DNA of 64,000 bases from Clostridium kluyveri DSM 555 (GCF_000016505.1 NC_009706.1:2728001-2792000); one strand, 5' to 3'. Positions 34,683-44,655 are shown, counted from the first letter of the stretch. Notes: generated by a model not told the origin, from the letters alone. A program made the numbers and translations.

Positions 34683-36089
34683 TTATGCCAGCATGGCAAA
34701 TCTAAATATAAATAATATTGCAAGTACATATATTATAGGATGAACTTCCTTGTATTTTCCTGTAGCAATCTTAACTATTGGATAGAATATTACTGCAGCA
34801 GCTATACCATTTGCTATGCTATAACTAAATGGCATGAATGCTATAGCAAAGAAAGCTGGAAGCGCTTCTGAAAAATCATTAAAATCTATTTTAGTAACTG
34901 CTCCCATCATAAGCACTCCTACAATTATAAGTGCTGGAGCCGTAGCTTGTGTTGGAACTATTCCAACTATCCCTGAGAAAAATAATGCAAGTATGAATAA
35001 TATTCCTACTGTAACAGAAGTAAGTCCTGTTCTTCCACCTGTTGACACCCCCGATGTAGATTCTACATATGTAACAACAGTACTGGTTCCAAGCACTGAG
35101 CCAACAGTAGTTGCTATTGAATCTGAAAAAAGAGCTTTATGCATGTTCTTGAACTTTCCATTTTCATCAACCATACCTGCTTTTTCAGCCGTTCCAACCA
35201 AAGTTCCTATAGTATCAAATAAATCAACTAAAGTAAATGTAATAATTACTGTAAGTACACTGGTAATGGCCCCTATTACTCCTGCTTCCACACTAAAGAG
35301 ACCCTTAAAATCAAAAGCCAGGAATGTAGGTGCCAGCGAAGGTGGAGCACTTATTACCTTTATTCCAGCAAGATGGGTTACTCCAAAAGGTATGCCAATT
35401 ATCGTAGTTAAAATTATCCCAATCAATATTGATCCCTTAACATTCCTTGCCATAAGCACAGCTGTAATTAAAATGCCTATAATAGCCAGCAATACTCCAG
35501 GACTAGTCAATTTTCCAAAAGCAACCAATGTAGCCGCATCCGATATTATAATGCCTGAATTCTTAAGACCTATTAGGGCTATAAAAAGTCCAATACCTCC
35601 TGATATGGCAAATTTTAAATTTCGTGGAATGGCATCAACAATTTTTTCTCTTATAGAAGTTACAGTAATTATTATAAAAATTACTCCCGAAACAAAAACT
35701 GCTGACAGAGCTTGTTCCCATGTATATCCCATGCCTAAACAGACACTATAAGTAAAAAATGCATTTAACCCCATTCCCGGTGCCTGTGCAAAAGGAAGAT
35801 TTGCATAGAGTGCCATAATAAGAGTTCCTATTGCCGCAGCTATACAGGTAGCCGCAAATACAGAAGCCACCAAAGGATCATTTGCTACGGACAATCCAGC
35901 TTTTACAGCTGCATCTCCCATAAGTCCCCGAGAATTCATCCCTGCCTGCATAAGTATATTGGGATTTACAAAAATTATGTAGGCCATAGTTATAAAGGTG
36001 GTGATTCCCGCTATAATTTCTGTCTTTACACTGGTATTATTTTCTGTTAACTTAAAAAATGAGTCCAGCTTGGTTTTTTCAACATTCAT
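34683..36089 (-). CDS. NCS2-family purine permease (guanine/hypoxanthine, PbuG/AzgA-like)
   Basis: A 468-residue membrane transporter with about 12-14 hydrophobic segments. Signature motifs of the AzgA branch are present: TEIIAGITTFITMAYIIFVN at the N-terminus, PFAQAPGMGLNAFFTYSVC near residue 85, VDLFDTIGTLVGTAEKAG near residue 290 and SVLGTSTVVTYVESTSGVS near residue 330. It imports purine bases by proton symport. The guanine-class riboswitch upstream supports a guanine/hypoxanthine substrate. GGAGGTATTAAT precedes the ATG at 36089. Confidence 0.93.
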   Translation of the reverse strand: MNVEKTKLDSFFKLTENNTSVKTEIIAGITTFITMAYIIFVNPNILMQAGMNSRGLMGDAAVKAGLSVANDPLVASVFAATCIAAAIGTLIMALYANLPFAQAPGMGLNAFFTYSVCLGMGYTWEQALSAVFVSGVIFIIITVTSIREKIVDAIPRNLKFAISGGIGLFIALIGLKNSGIIISDAATLVAFGKLTSPGVLLAIIGILITAVLMARNVKGSILIGIILTTIIGIPFGVTHLAGIKVISAPPSLAPTFLAFDFKGLFSVEAGVIGAITSVLTVIITFTLVDLFDTIGTLVGTAEKAGMVDENGKFKNMHKALFSDSIATTVGSVLGTSTVVTYVESTSGVSTGGRTGLTSVTVGILFILALFFSGIVGIVPTQATAPALIIVGVLMMGAVTKIDFNDFSEALPAFFAIAFMPFSYSIANGIAAAVIFYPIVKIATGKYKEVHPIIYVLAILFIFRFAMLA

Positions 36090-36114
36090 ATTAATACCTC
36101 CAAAAATAAAAAAA

Positions 36115-36150
36115 TTTCTAACATGAATTACGGGCAATCCAAATTAGAAA
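36115..36150 (-). terminator. Riboswitch-linked terminator upstream of the permease
   Basis: In the minus-strand RNA TTTCTAA (36150-36144) pairs with TTAGAAA (36121-36115), followed by seven U residues. An alternative stem between GAATCACGGG, just 3' of the aptamer, and CCCGTAATTC would compete, as expected of an antiterminator. Confidence 0.75.
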
Positions 36151-36179
36151 ATAATAAAAAATATTACTTTCCCGTGATT

Positions 36180-36249
36180 CACTCATAGTCAAGGATTTTT
36201 GGTGCCTTGGTAGATACTCTTGAACCATATTATCAAGATTATACGAATG
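36180..36249 (-). promoter_or_regulatory. Purine riboswitch aptamer, guanine class (permease leader)
   Basis: Minus strand: P1 CATTCGT/ATGAGTG, P2 CTTGA/TCAAG with a TAATATGG loop, J2/3 AGTATCTAC, P3 CCAAGG/CCTTGG-type stem, and J3/1 GACTATG. C74 indicates guanine/hypoxanthine; A73 is conserved here, unlike in the purE leader. Confidence 0.93.
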
Positions 36250-36381
36250 ATTTATCGAAAAATTTAGTAAATTTACGTAATTATCTTATCATTATATATG
36301 TAATAAGTCAATATTTATGTTTTAAAAAAGTTAACAATATATCCTAATACACAGTTATGATAAATTGGGTTTATAGCTTGT

Positions 36382-36591
36382 CTACTTTCTTGCAGTATAT
36401 AAAATATACAATATTATAATTACTATTAAAAAGGGAATAGAAAATACTATTTTAAAAGCTATGCCAATTAGTGCCATAAATAAAGCTATAACCATTACTA
36501 TTCCTACCATTGGCAGCACTATAACTCCTATTACTGATAATATAAGGCAAAAAGTTAAAATTATCATTATAATACCGATTAAAGTAATCAT
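36382..36591 (-). CDS. Small hydrophobic membrane protein
   Basis: A 69-residue, almost wholly hydrophobic protein with about three membrane segments (IGIIMIILTFCLILSVIGVI; MVIALFMALIGIAFKI; PFLIVIIILYILYTA). Its ATG overlaps the stop of the upstream methyltransferase gene (ATGA overlap) with GGAGGGAACAATGT as ribosome-binding site, so it is translationally coupled to it. No domain recognised. Confidence 0.7.
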   Translation of the reverse strand: MITLIGIIMIILTFCLILSVIGVIVLPMVGIVMVIALFMALIGIAFKIVFSIPFLIVIIILYILYTARK

Positions 36592-38276
36592 ACATTGTTC
36601 CCTCCTTTTTTCAATCCTATCATATTTTCTATATCCTTCAATATAATACTTCTATAATTATAATCAATATTATATAACTGAAATATCGCCTCATCTAACT
36701 TTTTTTCAAACATATCATTTTGTTCTCTTTGGTGAATCAATTTACTCACTAATTTTTCTATATTATTTGCGTATACAGTACTAGAATTTATTATAGGGAT
36801 CCTATCCAAACTAAATTTTTTGATTTGGGGGGTGGAGTTAGCATTAGTTATTAGAAAATTTAAATAATACCATTGAATTAATTTTGAATTCAATAATCCT
36901 AGAATATAATAGGGAGAAAACCTTTCATCCAAGCATATTATACCATATAGTGATTGTTCTATTATACTCCCTTTTGTATCTAAAGCTGATATTAAATGTT
37001 TTCCTGTTTTCCTTATGATTATTTTATTTTTGGTTGTAAGTTTTTTTATATCACTAGTTCCCCCTTTTATGTTACAGGGAATAAAATCATAGTAATAATT
37101 ATTTAATACCTGAAACTTTTTTATATTCTCACCCTTTAATATTTCAACTTGGTTTTTATTCAATCTAAAAGGAGTTATTTTTTCCTTATATCCTATAAAT
37201 CCTGTAAAAGTTTTACATATATCACCAAGTACTAAACTGTTTTTATCAATAGAATTTTTTATATGTAAACTTTTACTACTATGATAATAGAAAAATTCAC
37301 AATTCAAATTTTTTGTATATTCATTTTGCTCTACATTATATATACTTTTTTTATATACATTTACTTTTATTTTATTGTGTCTACTATACTTGTTTTCAGC
37401 TATTATAATCATAGTATCTGTATTTATCTCTGGAAATTTTATTTCAAATACAACATTTATTATATTATATTTTTCAAGCAACTTTTTTCTGAAATCTTTA
37501 TATTGAAGATTGCTTGCCAATCTGTCTGGAATTATAAACCCAAATCTTCCCCCTACTTTTAAAATTTCCATAGATCTTTTTATAAAATATTCGTACAAAT
37601 TAGGCAGATATGTATTACCCTCGTAATTTTTACTGTAGTACTCTTTCAAATTATCCTCTATATCCTTTTTATGCTTTCTGCTCAAAGAAACCCAGGGAGG
37701 ATTTCCAAGTATATAGTCATATTTTTGTTCCCAAAACTCTCCTATGTGTGAAAATTCATGTTCCTTATGTTCTTTCTCCCATCTTATCAGACTGTTGCAG
37801 CATATAATATTATTTTTAAAATTAAAATTAATTCCACTTTTTCCTATCAGGTTTATTTTGGCAAGTTCTACTGCTTTTTCATCCAAATCTGCCCCGTATA
37901 TACATTCTTTAAGTATATGATAACTCAGGTTAGAATACTGCCAGTATTCTAACCCATATATATTTTTCAATCCATTTTTAGTTTCAATAATATACCTTTC
38001 ATCTTTAAATTTACATCGTATACTTTCTAAATTTTCATTGAATTTTCTCATTAAAATGTCATATGCCTTCAATAAAAAATAGCCGCTTCCACATGAAGGA
38101 TCCAGTACTTTAACAAAAGGATTTAACTTAACATCTAAATTTGACAAGGTATTTTCTACTATATATTCTACTATAAAATAAGGGGTATAAAAACTTCCCC
38201 TTTCTTTTCTTTCTGACTTGTTCATTGATTTTTCATAAACCTCGCCAAGTACAGTAGAGTCATAGCGTTTCTCCAT
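36588..38276 (-). CDS. Orphan N6-adenine DNA methyltransferase, Eco57I/CamA-like
   Basis: A 562-residue adenine methyltransferase. An N-terminal RGSFYTPYFIVEYIVENTL segment leads to SAM motif I (VLDPSCGSGYFLLKAYD, about residue 60) and the catalytic motif IV ILGNPPWVSLSRK (NPPW, about residue 195). The C-terminal half has a TaqI-like specificity region (FTGFIGYKEKITPF, SLYGIICLDERFSPYYILGL). No endonuclease gene is adjacent. Architecture and length resemble the C. difficile orphan methylase CamA, which controls sporulation, but orthology is not established. The ribosome-binding site GGAGAGGAG is ~14 nt upstream, unusually far. Confidence 0.85.
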   Translation of the reverse strand: MEKRYDSTVLGEVYEKSMNKSERKERGSFYTPYFIVEYIVENTLSNLDVKLNPFVKVLDPSCGSGYFLLKAYDILMRKFNENLESIRCKFKDERYIIETKNGLKNIYGLEYWQYSNLSYHILKECIYGADLDEKAVELAKINLIGKSGINFNFKNNIICCNSLIRWEKEHKEHEFSHIGEFWEQKYDYILGNPPWVSLSRKHKKDIEDNLKEYYSKNYEGNTYLPNLYEYFIKRSMEILKVGGRFGFIIPDRLASNLQYKDFRKKLLEKYNIINVVFEIKFPEINTDTMIIIAENKYSRHNKIKVNVYKKSIYNVEQNEYTKNLNCEFFYYHSSKSLHIKNSIDKNSLVLGDICKTFTGFIGYKEKITPFRLNKNQVEILKGENIKKFQVLNNYYYDFIPCNIKGGTSDIKKLTTKNKIIIRKTGKHLISALDTKGSIIEQSLYGIICLDERFSPYYILGLLNSKLIQWYYLNFLITNANSTPQIKKFSLDRIPIINSSTVYANNIEKLVSKLIHQREQNDMFEKKLDEAIFQLYNIDYNYRSIILKDIENMIGLKKGGNNV

Positions 38277-38315
38277 AAGCTCATATTTCTCCTCTCCTTA
38301 AAAATCCAAAAATAC

Positions 38316-39701
38316 TTATATTTCTCCTAGAGATATATTATTACCAGATGGATCCATTTTATCCTTAGAATTCAGTTTTTTGATTTGAACCATTAAAAAT
38401 ATCCCTGTCAGTATAGAAGCTACTCCATCGGATACAGGTGCTGCCATCCATACACCATTAAGTCCAAAAATATGGGGTAATAAAAAAAGCATTGGAATAA
38501 GCACTATTACCTGCCTTGAAAGTGCTAGAAACATAGAGACCTTTGCCTTTGCTATAGCTTGGAAGAAATTAGCACTTACTACTTGAAATCCTACCACAGG
38601 AAATAACAACATATATATTTTTATTCCATTTACTGTTATAGCAGTCAAATTAGCATCTGATTTATTAAAAAACCCTACCAAAATATTGGGAAAAATATGA
38701 GCGCATAGTGCTCCTGCAGTAGATATTACAGTCGCAGCTATAATAGCCAGCTTCAGTGCCTTTTTCACACGGGGATATAATTCTGCTCCATAATTGAAAC
38801 CAATTACCGGTTGAGATCCCTGGTTAATTCCAAATATGGGCATAAGAGTTACAGTAACTATTCCATTTATTATTCCCATGGCACCTATGGCCAGATCTCC
38901 TCCATATATTCCAAGACTCCTGTTTAATACTATATTTACAACACTAGCTGCAAGCTGCATGGCAAAAGGAGACATACCTATGGAAAATATACTTATAACC
39001 GTTTCCCATTTCAATATTAAATTTCCTTTTTTTATCTTAAGCATACTGTTTCCCTTCAAAAAGTAGTATAACACCCATATCATATTTATGCATTGAGCGA
39101 TAACAGTAGCAAAAGCAGCTCCTTTTATACCAAAATGAAATATATATATAAATATAAAATCCAGTATTATATTTGTTATTCCTCCTATAAGCATTGTGGT
39201 CATGGCTTTTTTAGGATTTCCTTCTGATCTTATCACATTGTTAAGTCCAAATCCTATTATTTGAAATATGGAGCCACAAAGTATTATAGTAATAAATTCC
39301 CGGGCATAACTTATGGTATTATTACTTGCTCCAAAGGCTATAAGCATGGGATCCACTAATATAAGCCCTAATACAGTTACTATAATAGACACTATTATAA
39401 GAAGTACTAGTGCATTACCTAATATGTGTTCGGCTCCCTGCTTATTATTTTGCCCAAGTTTTATAGATATTCTTGCGGCAGCTCCTATACCTACCAACAT
39501 ACCAAACGCCATCACTATTATTGCTATGGGAAATGTCAAACTTACTCCAGATATAGCCATAGCCCCTACAACTCTTCCTATAAACATTCTATCTACTACA
39601 ATATATAATGAATTCACTAGCATACCAACTATAGCTGGTATAGAAAACTCAAGCAGCAATTTACTTACTTTTTCATTTCCTAATTTAATAGAACGTTCCA
39701 A
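38316..39701 (-). CDS. MATE-family multidrug/cation efflux transporter
   Basis: A 461-residue transporter with about 12 hydrophobic segments in two MatE repeats. The N-terminal FSIPAIVGMLVNSLYIVVDRMFIG and the internal GINQGSQPVIGFNYGA motif are typical of the MepA/NorM-like group. It should export drugs or metabolites by sodium or proton antiport; the substrate is unknown. I choose a TTG start at 39701, with AAGGAGG 10 nt upstream; the ATG at 39725 precedes that site and has none of its own. Confidence 0.9.
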   Translation of the reverse strand: MERSIKLGNEKVSKLLLEFSIPAIVGMLVNSLYIVVDRMFIGRVVGAMAISGVSLTFPIAIIVMAFGMLVGIGAAARISIKLGQNNKQGAEHILGNALVLLIIVSIIVTVLGLILVDPMLIAFGASNNTISYAREFITIILCGSIFQIIGFGLNNVIRSEGNPKKAMTTMLIGGITNIILDFIFIYIFHFGIKGAAFATVIAQCINMIWVLYYFLKGNSMLKIKKGNLILKWETVISIFSIGMSPFAMQLAASVVNIVLNRSLGIYGGDLAIGAMGIINGIVTVTLMPIFGINQGSQPVIGFNYGAELYPRVKKALKLAIIAATVISTAGALCAHIFPNILVGFFNKSDANLTAITVNGIKIYMLLFPVVGFQVVSANFFQAIAKAKVSMFLALSRQVIVLIPMLFLLPHIFGLNGVWMAAPVSDGVASILTGIFLMVQIKKLNSKDKMDPSGNNISLGEI

Positions 39702-39939
39702 ATAAAAAGCACCTCCTTCATACACATTTAAGTGTAATACTTTTCTGTTTTATTGTAAAACAAATTCTATATATTAAATTATAATATATCTCCTATCATA
39801 ATTATTATTTTTAAATAATCGTAACACATATTCAACAAAATTGTCATAACTCATTAACAGTTCTGACATACAACTGTAACAAAACGCATTTATTATATAA
39901 TAATAAAATGGTTATATTAATTTAAGGGAGGGTCCTTGT

Positions 39940-41157
39940 ATGGATAACTTTAATAACGGTGAAAATACTTCAAAAGCAATAGTAAAGTACGACTTTAGAG
40001 ATAAATTTAAAAAAACTTCCAATTTTAAAAGACTTTTATCCTATATAGCAGTGGGATTAATATCCAGCTTGATAGGAGGAAGTGTATCAGTAGCAGCATT
40101 TTTATATCTGATACCAACTACAACTTTTTTCAAAAACACACCACTTTATGAAAGTATTAATTCAAGTGCAAACACCAATACATCTACTACCTCGCAGACC
40201 AAAGCATCTACCATATCTACTACAAGTACAAATGGTCTTACTGTAGCTGAAATAGCAAAAAAAGTAAGTCCTGCGGTAGTTGGAGTATCTATTAAGACTA
40301 TTTCTCAAAATAATGTATTTGGCTTCTCAAATAATGGTGACACTGAGGAAGATGATGGAATGGGATCTGGAATAATAATAAGTTCTGATGGATATATACT
40401 TACCAATTACCATGTAGTACAAAGTGCTCAGAGTATAACTGTAATACTGAGTACCAAGAAAGAAGTACCTGCCAAAGTTATAAACTATGATGCAGATCAG
40501 GACTTAGCTGTAATAAAAGTTACTCAATCCACTACCATGCCTGCTGTAGCAGAACTTGGGGATTCGGATAAAGTTCAAGTTGGTGATTCTGTGGTAGCTA
40601 TTGGAAATCCTCTAGGTAAAGAACTCATGGGCTCTGTAACAAGCGGTATCATAAGCGCTACCAAAAGAGAAATAAATACCGGAAATACCACTCAAACTTT
40701 TCTGCAGACAGATGCAGCTATAAATGCAGGAAATAGTGGAGGAGCTCTTGTGAATTCACTAGGACAGGTGATAGGTGTAAATTCCGCTAAAATAGGTGGA
40801 AATGGTGTTGAAGGTATAGGTTTTTCAATTCCTATAAATACAGTAAAATCCAAATTAACGGGCCTTTTAAAGCCAGTATTGAAAATTGGAATTGCAGGAA
40901 GGGATATAGATTCCACTTTATCCAAGCAATATAATCTTCCAGAAGGTGTATATGTAGCTGAAGTAGAAGAATTCAGTGCTGCTGAAAAAGCAGGATTGAA
41001 ATCAGGAGATATTATACAAAAATTTGATGGTAAGTCTGTTAAGTCCATAAGTGAAATAAATACTATAAAAGCTACCCATGAATCTGGCGACACTGTTTCT
41101 ATGGTAGTATATAGAAATGGCTCTACCAAAAAATTGGACTTAAAATTATCAGAATAA
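39940..41157 (+). CDS. htrA: HtrA/DegP-like membrane-anchored serine protease with PDZ domain
   Basis: A 405-residue S1C protease. A cytoplasmic N-terminus (1-30) is followed by one membrane helix (residues ~31-58), a Ser/Thr-rich linker (72-98), a trypsin-like domain with catalytic His158 (LTNYHVV), Asp188 (DADQDLAVI) and Ser266 (INAGNSGGALV), and a C-terminal PDZ domain (residues ~310-400; AAEKAGLKSGDIIQKFDG). It handles misfolded extracytoplasmic proteins. Ribosome-binding site GGGAGGG. Monocistronic, with a hairpin after the stop. Confidence 0.93.
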   Translation: MDNFNNGENTSKAIVKYDFRDKFKKTSNFKRLLSYIAVGLISSLIGGSVSVAAFLYLIPTTTFFKNTPLYESINSSANTNTSTTSQTKASTISTTSTNGLTVAEIAKKVSPAVVGVSIKTISQNNVFGFSNNGDTEEDDGMGSGIIISSDGYILTNYHVVQSAQSITVILSTKKEVPAKVINYDADQDLAVIKVTQSTTMPAVAELGDSDKVQVGDSVVAIGNPLGKELMGSVTSGIISATKREINTGNTTQTFLQTDAAINAGNSGGALVNSLGQVIGVNSAKIGGNGVEGIGFSIPINTVKSKLTGLLKPVLKIGIAGRDIDSTLSKQYNLPEGVYVAEVEEFSAAEKAGLKSGDIIQKFDGKSVKSISEINTIKATHESGDTVSMVVYRNGSTKKLDLKLSE

Positions 41158-41162
41158 ATATT

Positions 41163-41184
41163 AGGGGCTGTTCATCCAGCCCTT
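41163..41184. terminator. Bidirectional terminator between htrA and lgt
   Basis: AGGGGCTG-ttcat-CCAGCCCTT forms an 8-bp GC-rich stem 5 nt past the htrA stop and 9 nt past the lgt stop on the other strand. Confidence 0.75.
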
Positions 41185-41192
41185 AAATTACA

Positions 41193-41960
41193 TTAATCAA
41201 CTCTTTTACCCCTACCTTTTAAGTATACAAAGAAGCTTATACTCAATACAATCCCTATAAAACTAACTAATTGGGCAACTCTAATATGTCCAATCATTAA
41301 ACTATCCGTTCTCAGTCCCTCTATAAAAAATCTTCCCAGTGAATACAATCCAACATAAGTACATATTACAGTTCCTCTTTTATGCTTCTTTCTAAAAATA
41401 TAAACTAAAATAATACATACTATTAAATCCCAAAGGGATTCATACAAAAATGTAGGATTATAGTAATCGCCATTTATATACATTCCTCTTTGTATAAATA
41501 AAGGAAACTTACTTATAAATTCATAACCTACAATTCCTCCATGAGCCTCTCCATTAAAAAAATTCCCCCATCTACCTATTGCCTGGCCAAGAATTATAGA
41601 AGGTGCAAAGCAGTCCCACAATTTTATAAAATCCATTTTTTTGTATCTGGAAACTATGTAAGCTGCTCCAAGTCCAAATATAATACCTCCATGAATAGCA
41701 AGCCCCCCCAGCCTTATATTAAATATATCCATGAGGTTGTTTCTATAATCTTGAAACTGGAAAACAACATAATAAACTCTAGCCCCTATAATAGCCAGAG
41801 GAAAAGATATTAAAAATACATCTATTAAACTATCAAAATTATACCCTTTATATCTACAATTTAAATTAGCTAAAATGAGAGCTGCTAAAACTCCCAGGGC
41901 TATCATTATTCCATACCACCTGATTTGAAAGCCACCAATAGAAAAAGCTATGGGATCCAT
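41193..41960 (-). CDS. lgt: Prolipoprotein diacylglyceryl transferase
   Basis: A 255-residue, seven-helix membrane enzyme that transfers diacylglycerol from phosphatidylglycerol to the lipobox cysteine of prolipoproteins. The Lgt signature [18 protein letters not shown] is at about residues 130-150, with [15 protein letters not shown] at the N-terminus, [12 protein letters not shown] and the C-terminal [16 protein letters not shown]. Length is standard. It lies upstream of htrA convergently and downstream of uppP. Confidence 0.96.
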   Translation of the reverse strand: MDPIAFSIGGFQIRWYGIMIALGVLAALILANLNCRYKGYNFDSLIDVFLISFPLAIIGARVYYVVFQFQDYRNNLMDIFNIRLGGLAIHGGIIFGLGAAYIVSRYKKMDFIKLWDCFAPSIILGQAIGRWGNFFNGEAHGGIVGYEFISKFPLFIQRGMYINGDYYNPTFLYESLWDLIVCIILVYIFRKKHKRGTVICTYVGLYSLGRFFIEGLRTDSLMIGHIRVAQLVSFIGIVLSISFFVYLKGRGKRVD

Positions 41961-42057
41961 AAGTATTACAACCTTTCTTTATGAATTAAAAATCATAGAA
42001 AAATCACAGCATATTAGCGATGCTTTTGTTAGTATATACATTTTAGGTAATATTATT

Positions 42058-42891
42058 TTAAACACTTATAACTTTTGTAACAGTTAATATAAGTACTATT
42101 ATACCTATAAATATTCTATATATGGCAAAAACCCTCATAGGTTTTCTCTTTAAAAAATTCATAAACTTTTCCACTACCACTAAGGCCACTAAAAATGAAA
42201 CTATGAATCCAACAGATAGGGCAATAACTTGCATTATACTCATATCTATTTTTACTTTTATAAGAGACCATCCTGATGCAGCTATCATAGTTGGTATAGC
42301 AAGAAAAAAAGAAAACTCTGCTGCAGCCACATTGGTAAGTCCGCTTATCCATCCTCCCATTATTGTAGACGCGCTTCTTGACATTCCAGGCCACAGTGCA
42401 AGGCATTGAAAACATCCTATTTTAAAAGCCTGAAAAATATTCACATCTTCAATATTTTTAGTACTATTTCCCCTTCTATATTTATTTTCCATATATATCA
42501 TAAGTACTCCTCCAACTATTAGTGCAGAGGCCACCGTAATTGAGTTGAACAGTTTCTCTTGAATAAGATTATTAAATATGACCCCCAGCACAGCAGAAGG
42601 TAAAAATGCAATTAAGATAATAACCCAGAGTTTAAATCCCCATTTACCCGGTTTAATATTTTTAAGTGAATTAAATATTTTATCCCAGTAAAGAACCACT
42701 ATAGCAAGTATAGCTCCCAGCTGGATTACAATTTCAAACATGTTTATATAAGCTTTATCATAAGTTGGTGCCTTAAAGTTTATCAAATCCCCCACCATTA
42801 TCATATGTCCTGTAGAAGATATTGGCAGAAACTCCGTTATGCCCTCTACCACCCCAATAATAGCAGCTTTAATAATAAAGATTAATTCCAT
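42058..42891 (-). CDS. uppP: Undecaprenyl-diphosphatase
   Basis: A 277-residue BacA-type membrane phosphatase that recycles undecaprenyl pyrophosphate for wall synthesis and confers bacitracin tolerance. Diagnostic motifs are GVVEGITEFLPISSTGHMIM near the N-terminus (Glu-rich catalytic loop) and PGMSRSASTIMGGWISGL near residue 170 (second active-site loop). I prefer the ATG at 42891 over a GTG at 42900. It sits near other envelope genes (lgt, murT-gatD). Confidence 0.95.
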   Translation of the reverse strand: MELIFIIKAAIIGVVEGITEFLPISSTGHMIMVGDLINFKAPTYDKAYINMFEIVIQLGAILAIVVLYWDKIFNSLKNIKPGKWGFKLWVIILIAFLPSAVLGVIFNNLIQEKLFNSITVASALIVGGVLMIYMENKYRRGNSTKNIEDVNIFQAFKIGCFQCLALWPGMSRSASTIMGGWISGLTNVAAAEFSFFLAIPTMIAASGWSLIKVKIDMSIMQVIALSVGFIVSFLVALVVVEKFMNFLKRKPMRVFAIYRIFIGIIVLILTVTKVISV

Positions 42892-43024
42892 TATTTCCAC
42901 TCACTCTCTATATTTTTAATTTTTACAACAACTATTATTATACTATCATTATGAGCTTTGCCACAACTACTATATTATTAATAAATTGTTACACAAAATA
43001 TATGACCTAATTTAAAGATAAAAT

Positions 43025-43060
43025 AAAACTGTTTTCTATAACAATAAAGAAAACAGTTTT
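43025..43060 (-). terminator. Terminator after pckA
   Basis: AAAACTGTTTTCT and AGAAAACAGTTTT form a 12-13-bp stem with a 10-nt loop, followed by ATTTTATC on the minus strand. It is 8 nt after the pckA stop. Confidence 0.8.
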
Positions 43061-43068
43061 CTATAAGT

Positions 43069-44655
43069 TTATATGCAGGTAAAGCGTCTAATCTCAGGGC
43101 CTGCTTTAACTATATCTTCTGAAACACTACCAAATTTTTTGAAATTCTCATTAAATTTTGCAGCTAATTCTTTTGCAGCTGCATCATAAGCCTGTTTATC
43201 TGTCCAGGTATTTTTAGGATCCAACATTTCTTTTGGAACTCCCGGGCATTCTTTAGGCATCATTACTTTAAATATAGGATGCTCTACAAATTCAATATTT
43301 TTAAATTTGCCATTTAAAGCTTCTCTAATCATAGCTCTCGTATAAGGGAGATTTATTCTATCTCCTTTTCCATAGCCGCCACTTAACCATCCTGTATTTA
43401 CTAAATACACTTCTGTATTATGTTTGTCTATTTTTTCTCCCAACAATTTAGCATATACCGCAGGATTCATAAGCATAAATGGCTCCCCAAAACAAGATGA
43501 AAAAGTCGCTTCCGGATCAACTATGCCTCTTTCTGTGCCGGATACTTTACTAGTGTACCCCGACATAAAATGGTACATAGCAGCTTCCTTTGAAAGCTTG
43601 GATATAGGAGGCATTACACCAAAAGCATCTGCTGTCAAAAATATAATAGTCTCAGGATTTCCCCCAACTCCACTTTTTTCTATATTATCTATATAATCAA
43701 TAGGATAAGCTCCTCTTGTATTTTCTGTATATCTTCCATCATTATAATCGGGTACTCCATATTCATCCGTAACTACATTTTCAAGTACAGTACCAAATCT
43801 TATGGCATTATATATCTCATGTTCTTTTTCTTTATCCAATCTTATGGTTTTTGCATAGCATCCCCCTTCAAAATTAAACACTCCCTTATCACACCATCCA
43901 TGTTCATCATCACCAATTAACTTTCTCTCTGAATCCGCTGATAAAGTGGTTTTCCCCGTTCCTGAAAGTCCAAAGAAGAGGGATGTCTTGCCATCCTTTC
44001 CTATATTGGCAGAACAATGCATTGGAAGAACTCCTTTTTCAGGCAGCAAAAAATTCATTACAGAAAATAAGGATTTCTTTATTTCGCCTAAATACTGGGT
44101 TCCTCCTATCAGTATAATTTTCTTATCAAAATTTATTAATATAAAAGCCTCTGAATTTAAACCATCTGCTTTCCCTTGGGATTTGAAGTCCGGTACTGCT
44201 ATTACATTAAATCCAGGTATAAAAGATTGTAAATCTTCCACCGTTGGTCTTCTAAAAAGTTGATTGGCAAATAAAGCCTCGTATGCTTTTTCACATATAA
44301 CCCTTATAGGAAGAGTGTACTCTTTTAAAGCTCCTACAAATCCATCAAATACAAAAATATCTTTATTCTTCAAATAGTTTAAAACTTTATCATACATTTT
44401 ATCAAAAATTTCTTCCTCTATAGATAAATTTACACTTCCCCAGTTTATTTTATCCTTTATGCTATCCTGATTAACTATAAATCTATCCTTAGGGGATCTG
44501 CCTGTATACTTTCCTGTATTAACTATTAAAGCCCCCTTATTAGATAGGCATCCTTCTCCTCTTTCCATAGCTAACTGTACTAATTTCGCAGGTGATAAAT
44601 TTTTATACACATTTTTATATTCTTTAATATTTAAATACGATAAGTCTATACTCAT
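43069..44655 (-). CDS. pckA: Phosphoenolpyruvate carboxykinase (ATP)
   Basis: A 528-residue ATP-dependent PEPCK interconverting oxaloacetate and PEP. It shows YTGRSPKDRFIV near residue 50, the metal/substrate segment LIGGTQYLGEIKKSLF, the P-loop GLSGTGKTTLSAD near residue 230 and DDEHGWCDKGVFNFEGGCYAK near residue 255. Length is normal. AGGGGGAAGTA precedes the ATG. Monocistronic with its own terminator. In a clostridium it may run in either the gluconeogenic or the anaplerotic direction. Confidence 0.97.
   Translation of the reverse strand: MSIDLSYLNIKEYKNVYKNLSPAKLVQLAMERGEGCLSNKGALIVNTGKYTGRSPKDRFIVNQDSIKDKINWGSVNLSIEEEIFDKMYDKVLNYLKNKDIFVFDGFVGALKEYTLPIRVICEKAYEALFANQLFRRPTVEDLQSFIPGFNVIAVPDFKSQGKADGLNSEAFILINFDKKIILIGGTQYLGEIKKSLFSVMNFLLPEKGVLPMHCSANIGKDGKTSLFFGLSGTGKTTLSADSERKLIGDDEHGWCDKGVFNFEGGCYAKTIRLDKEKEHEIYNAIRFGTVLENVVTDEYGVPDYNDGRYTENTRGAYPIDYIDNIEKSGVGGNPETIIFLTADAFGVMPPISKLSKEAAMYHFMSGYTSKVSGTERGIVDPEATFSSCFGEPFMLMNPAVYAKLLGEKIDKHNTEVYLVNTGWLSGGYGKGDRINLPYTRAMIREALNGKFKNIEFVEHPIFKVMMPKECPGVPKEMLDPKNTWTDKQAYDAAAKELAAKFNENFKKFGSVSEDIVKAGPEIRRFTCI

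Noticed and set aside
38220-38284. 20-codon upstream ORF (MSLWRNAM...) overlapping the start of the adenine methyltransferase
   Set aside because: It has a better-spaced ribosome-binding site than the main gene, but it is very short, shows no conserved feature and overlaps in another frame; not enough to call a leader peptide.
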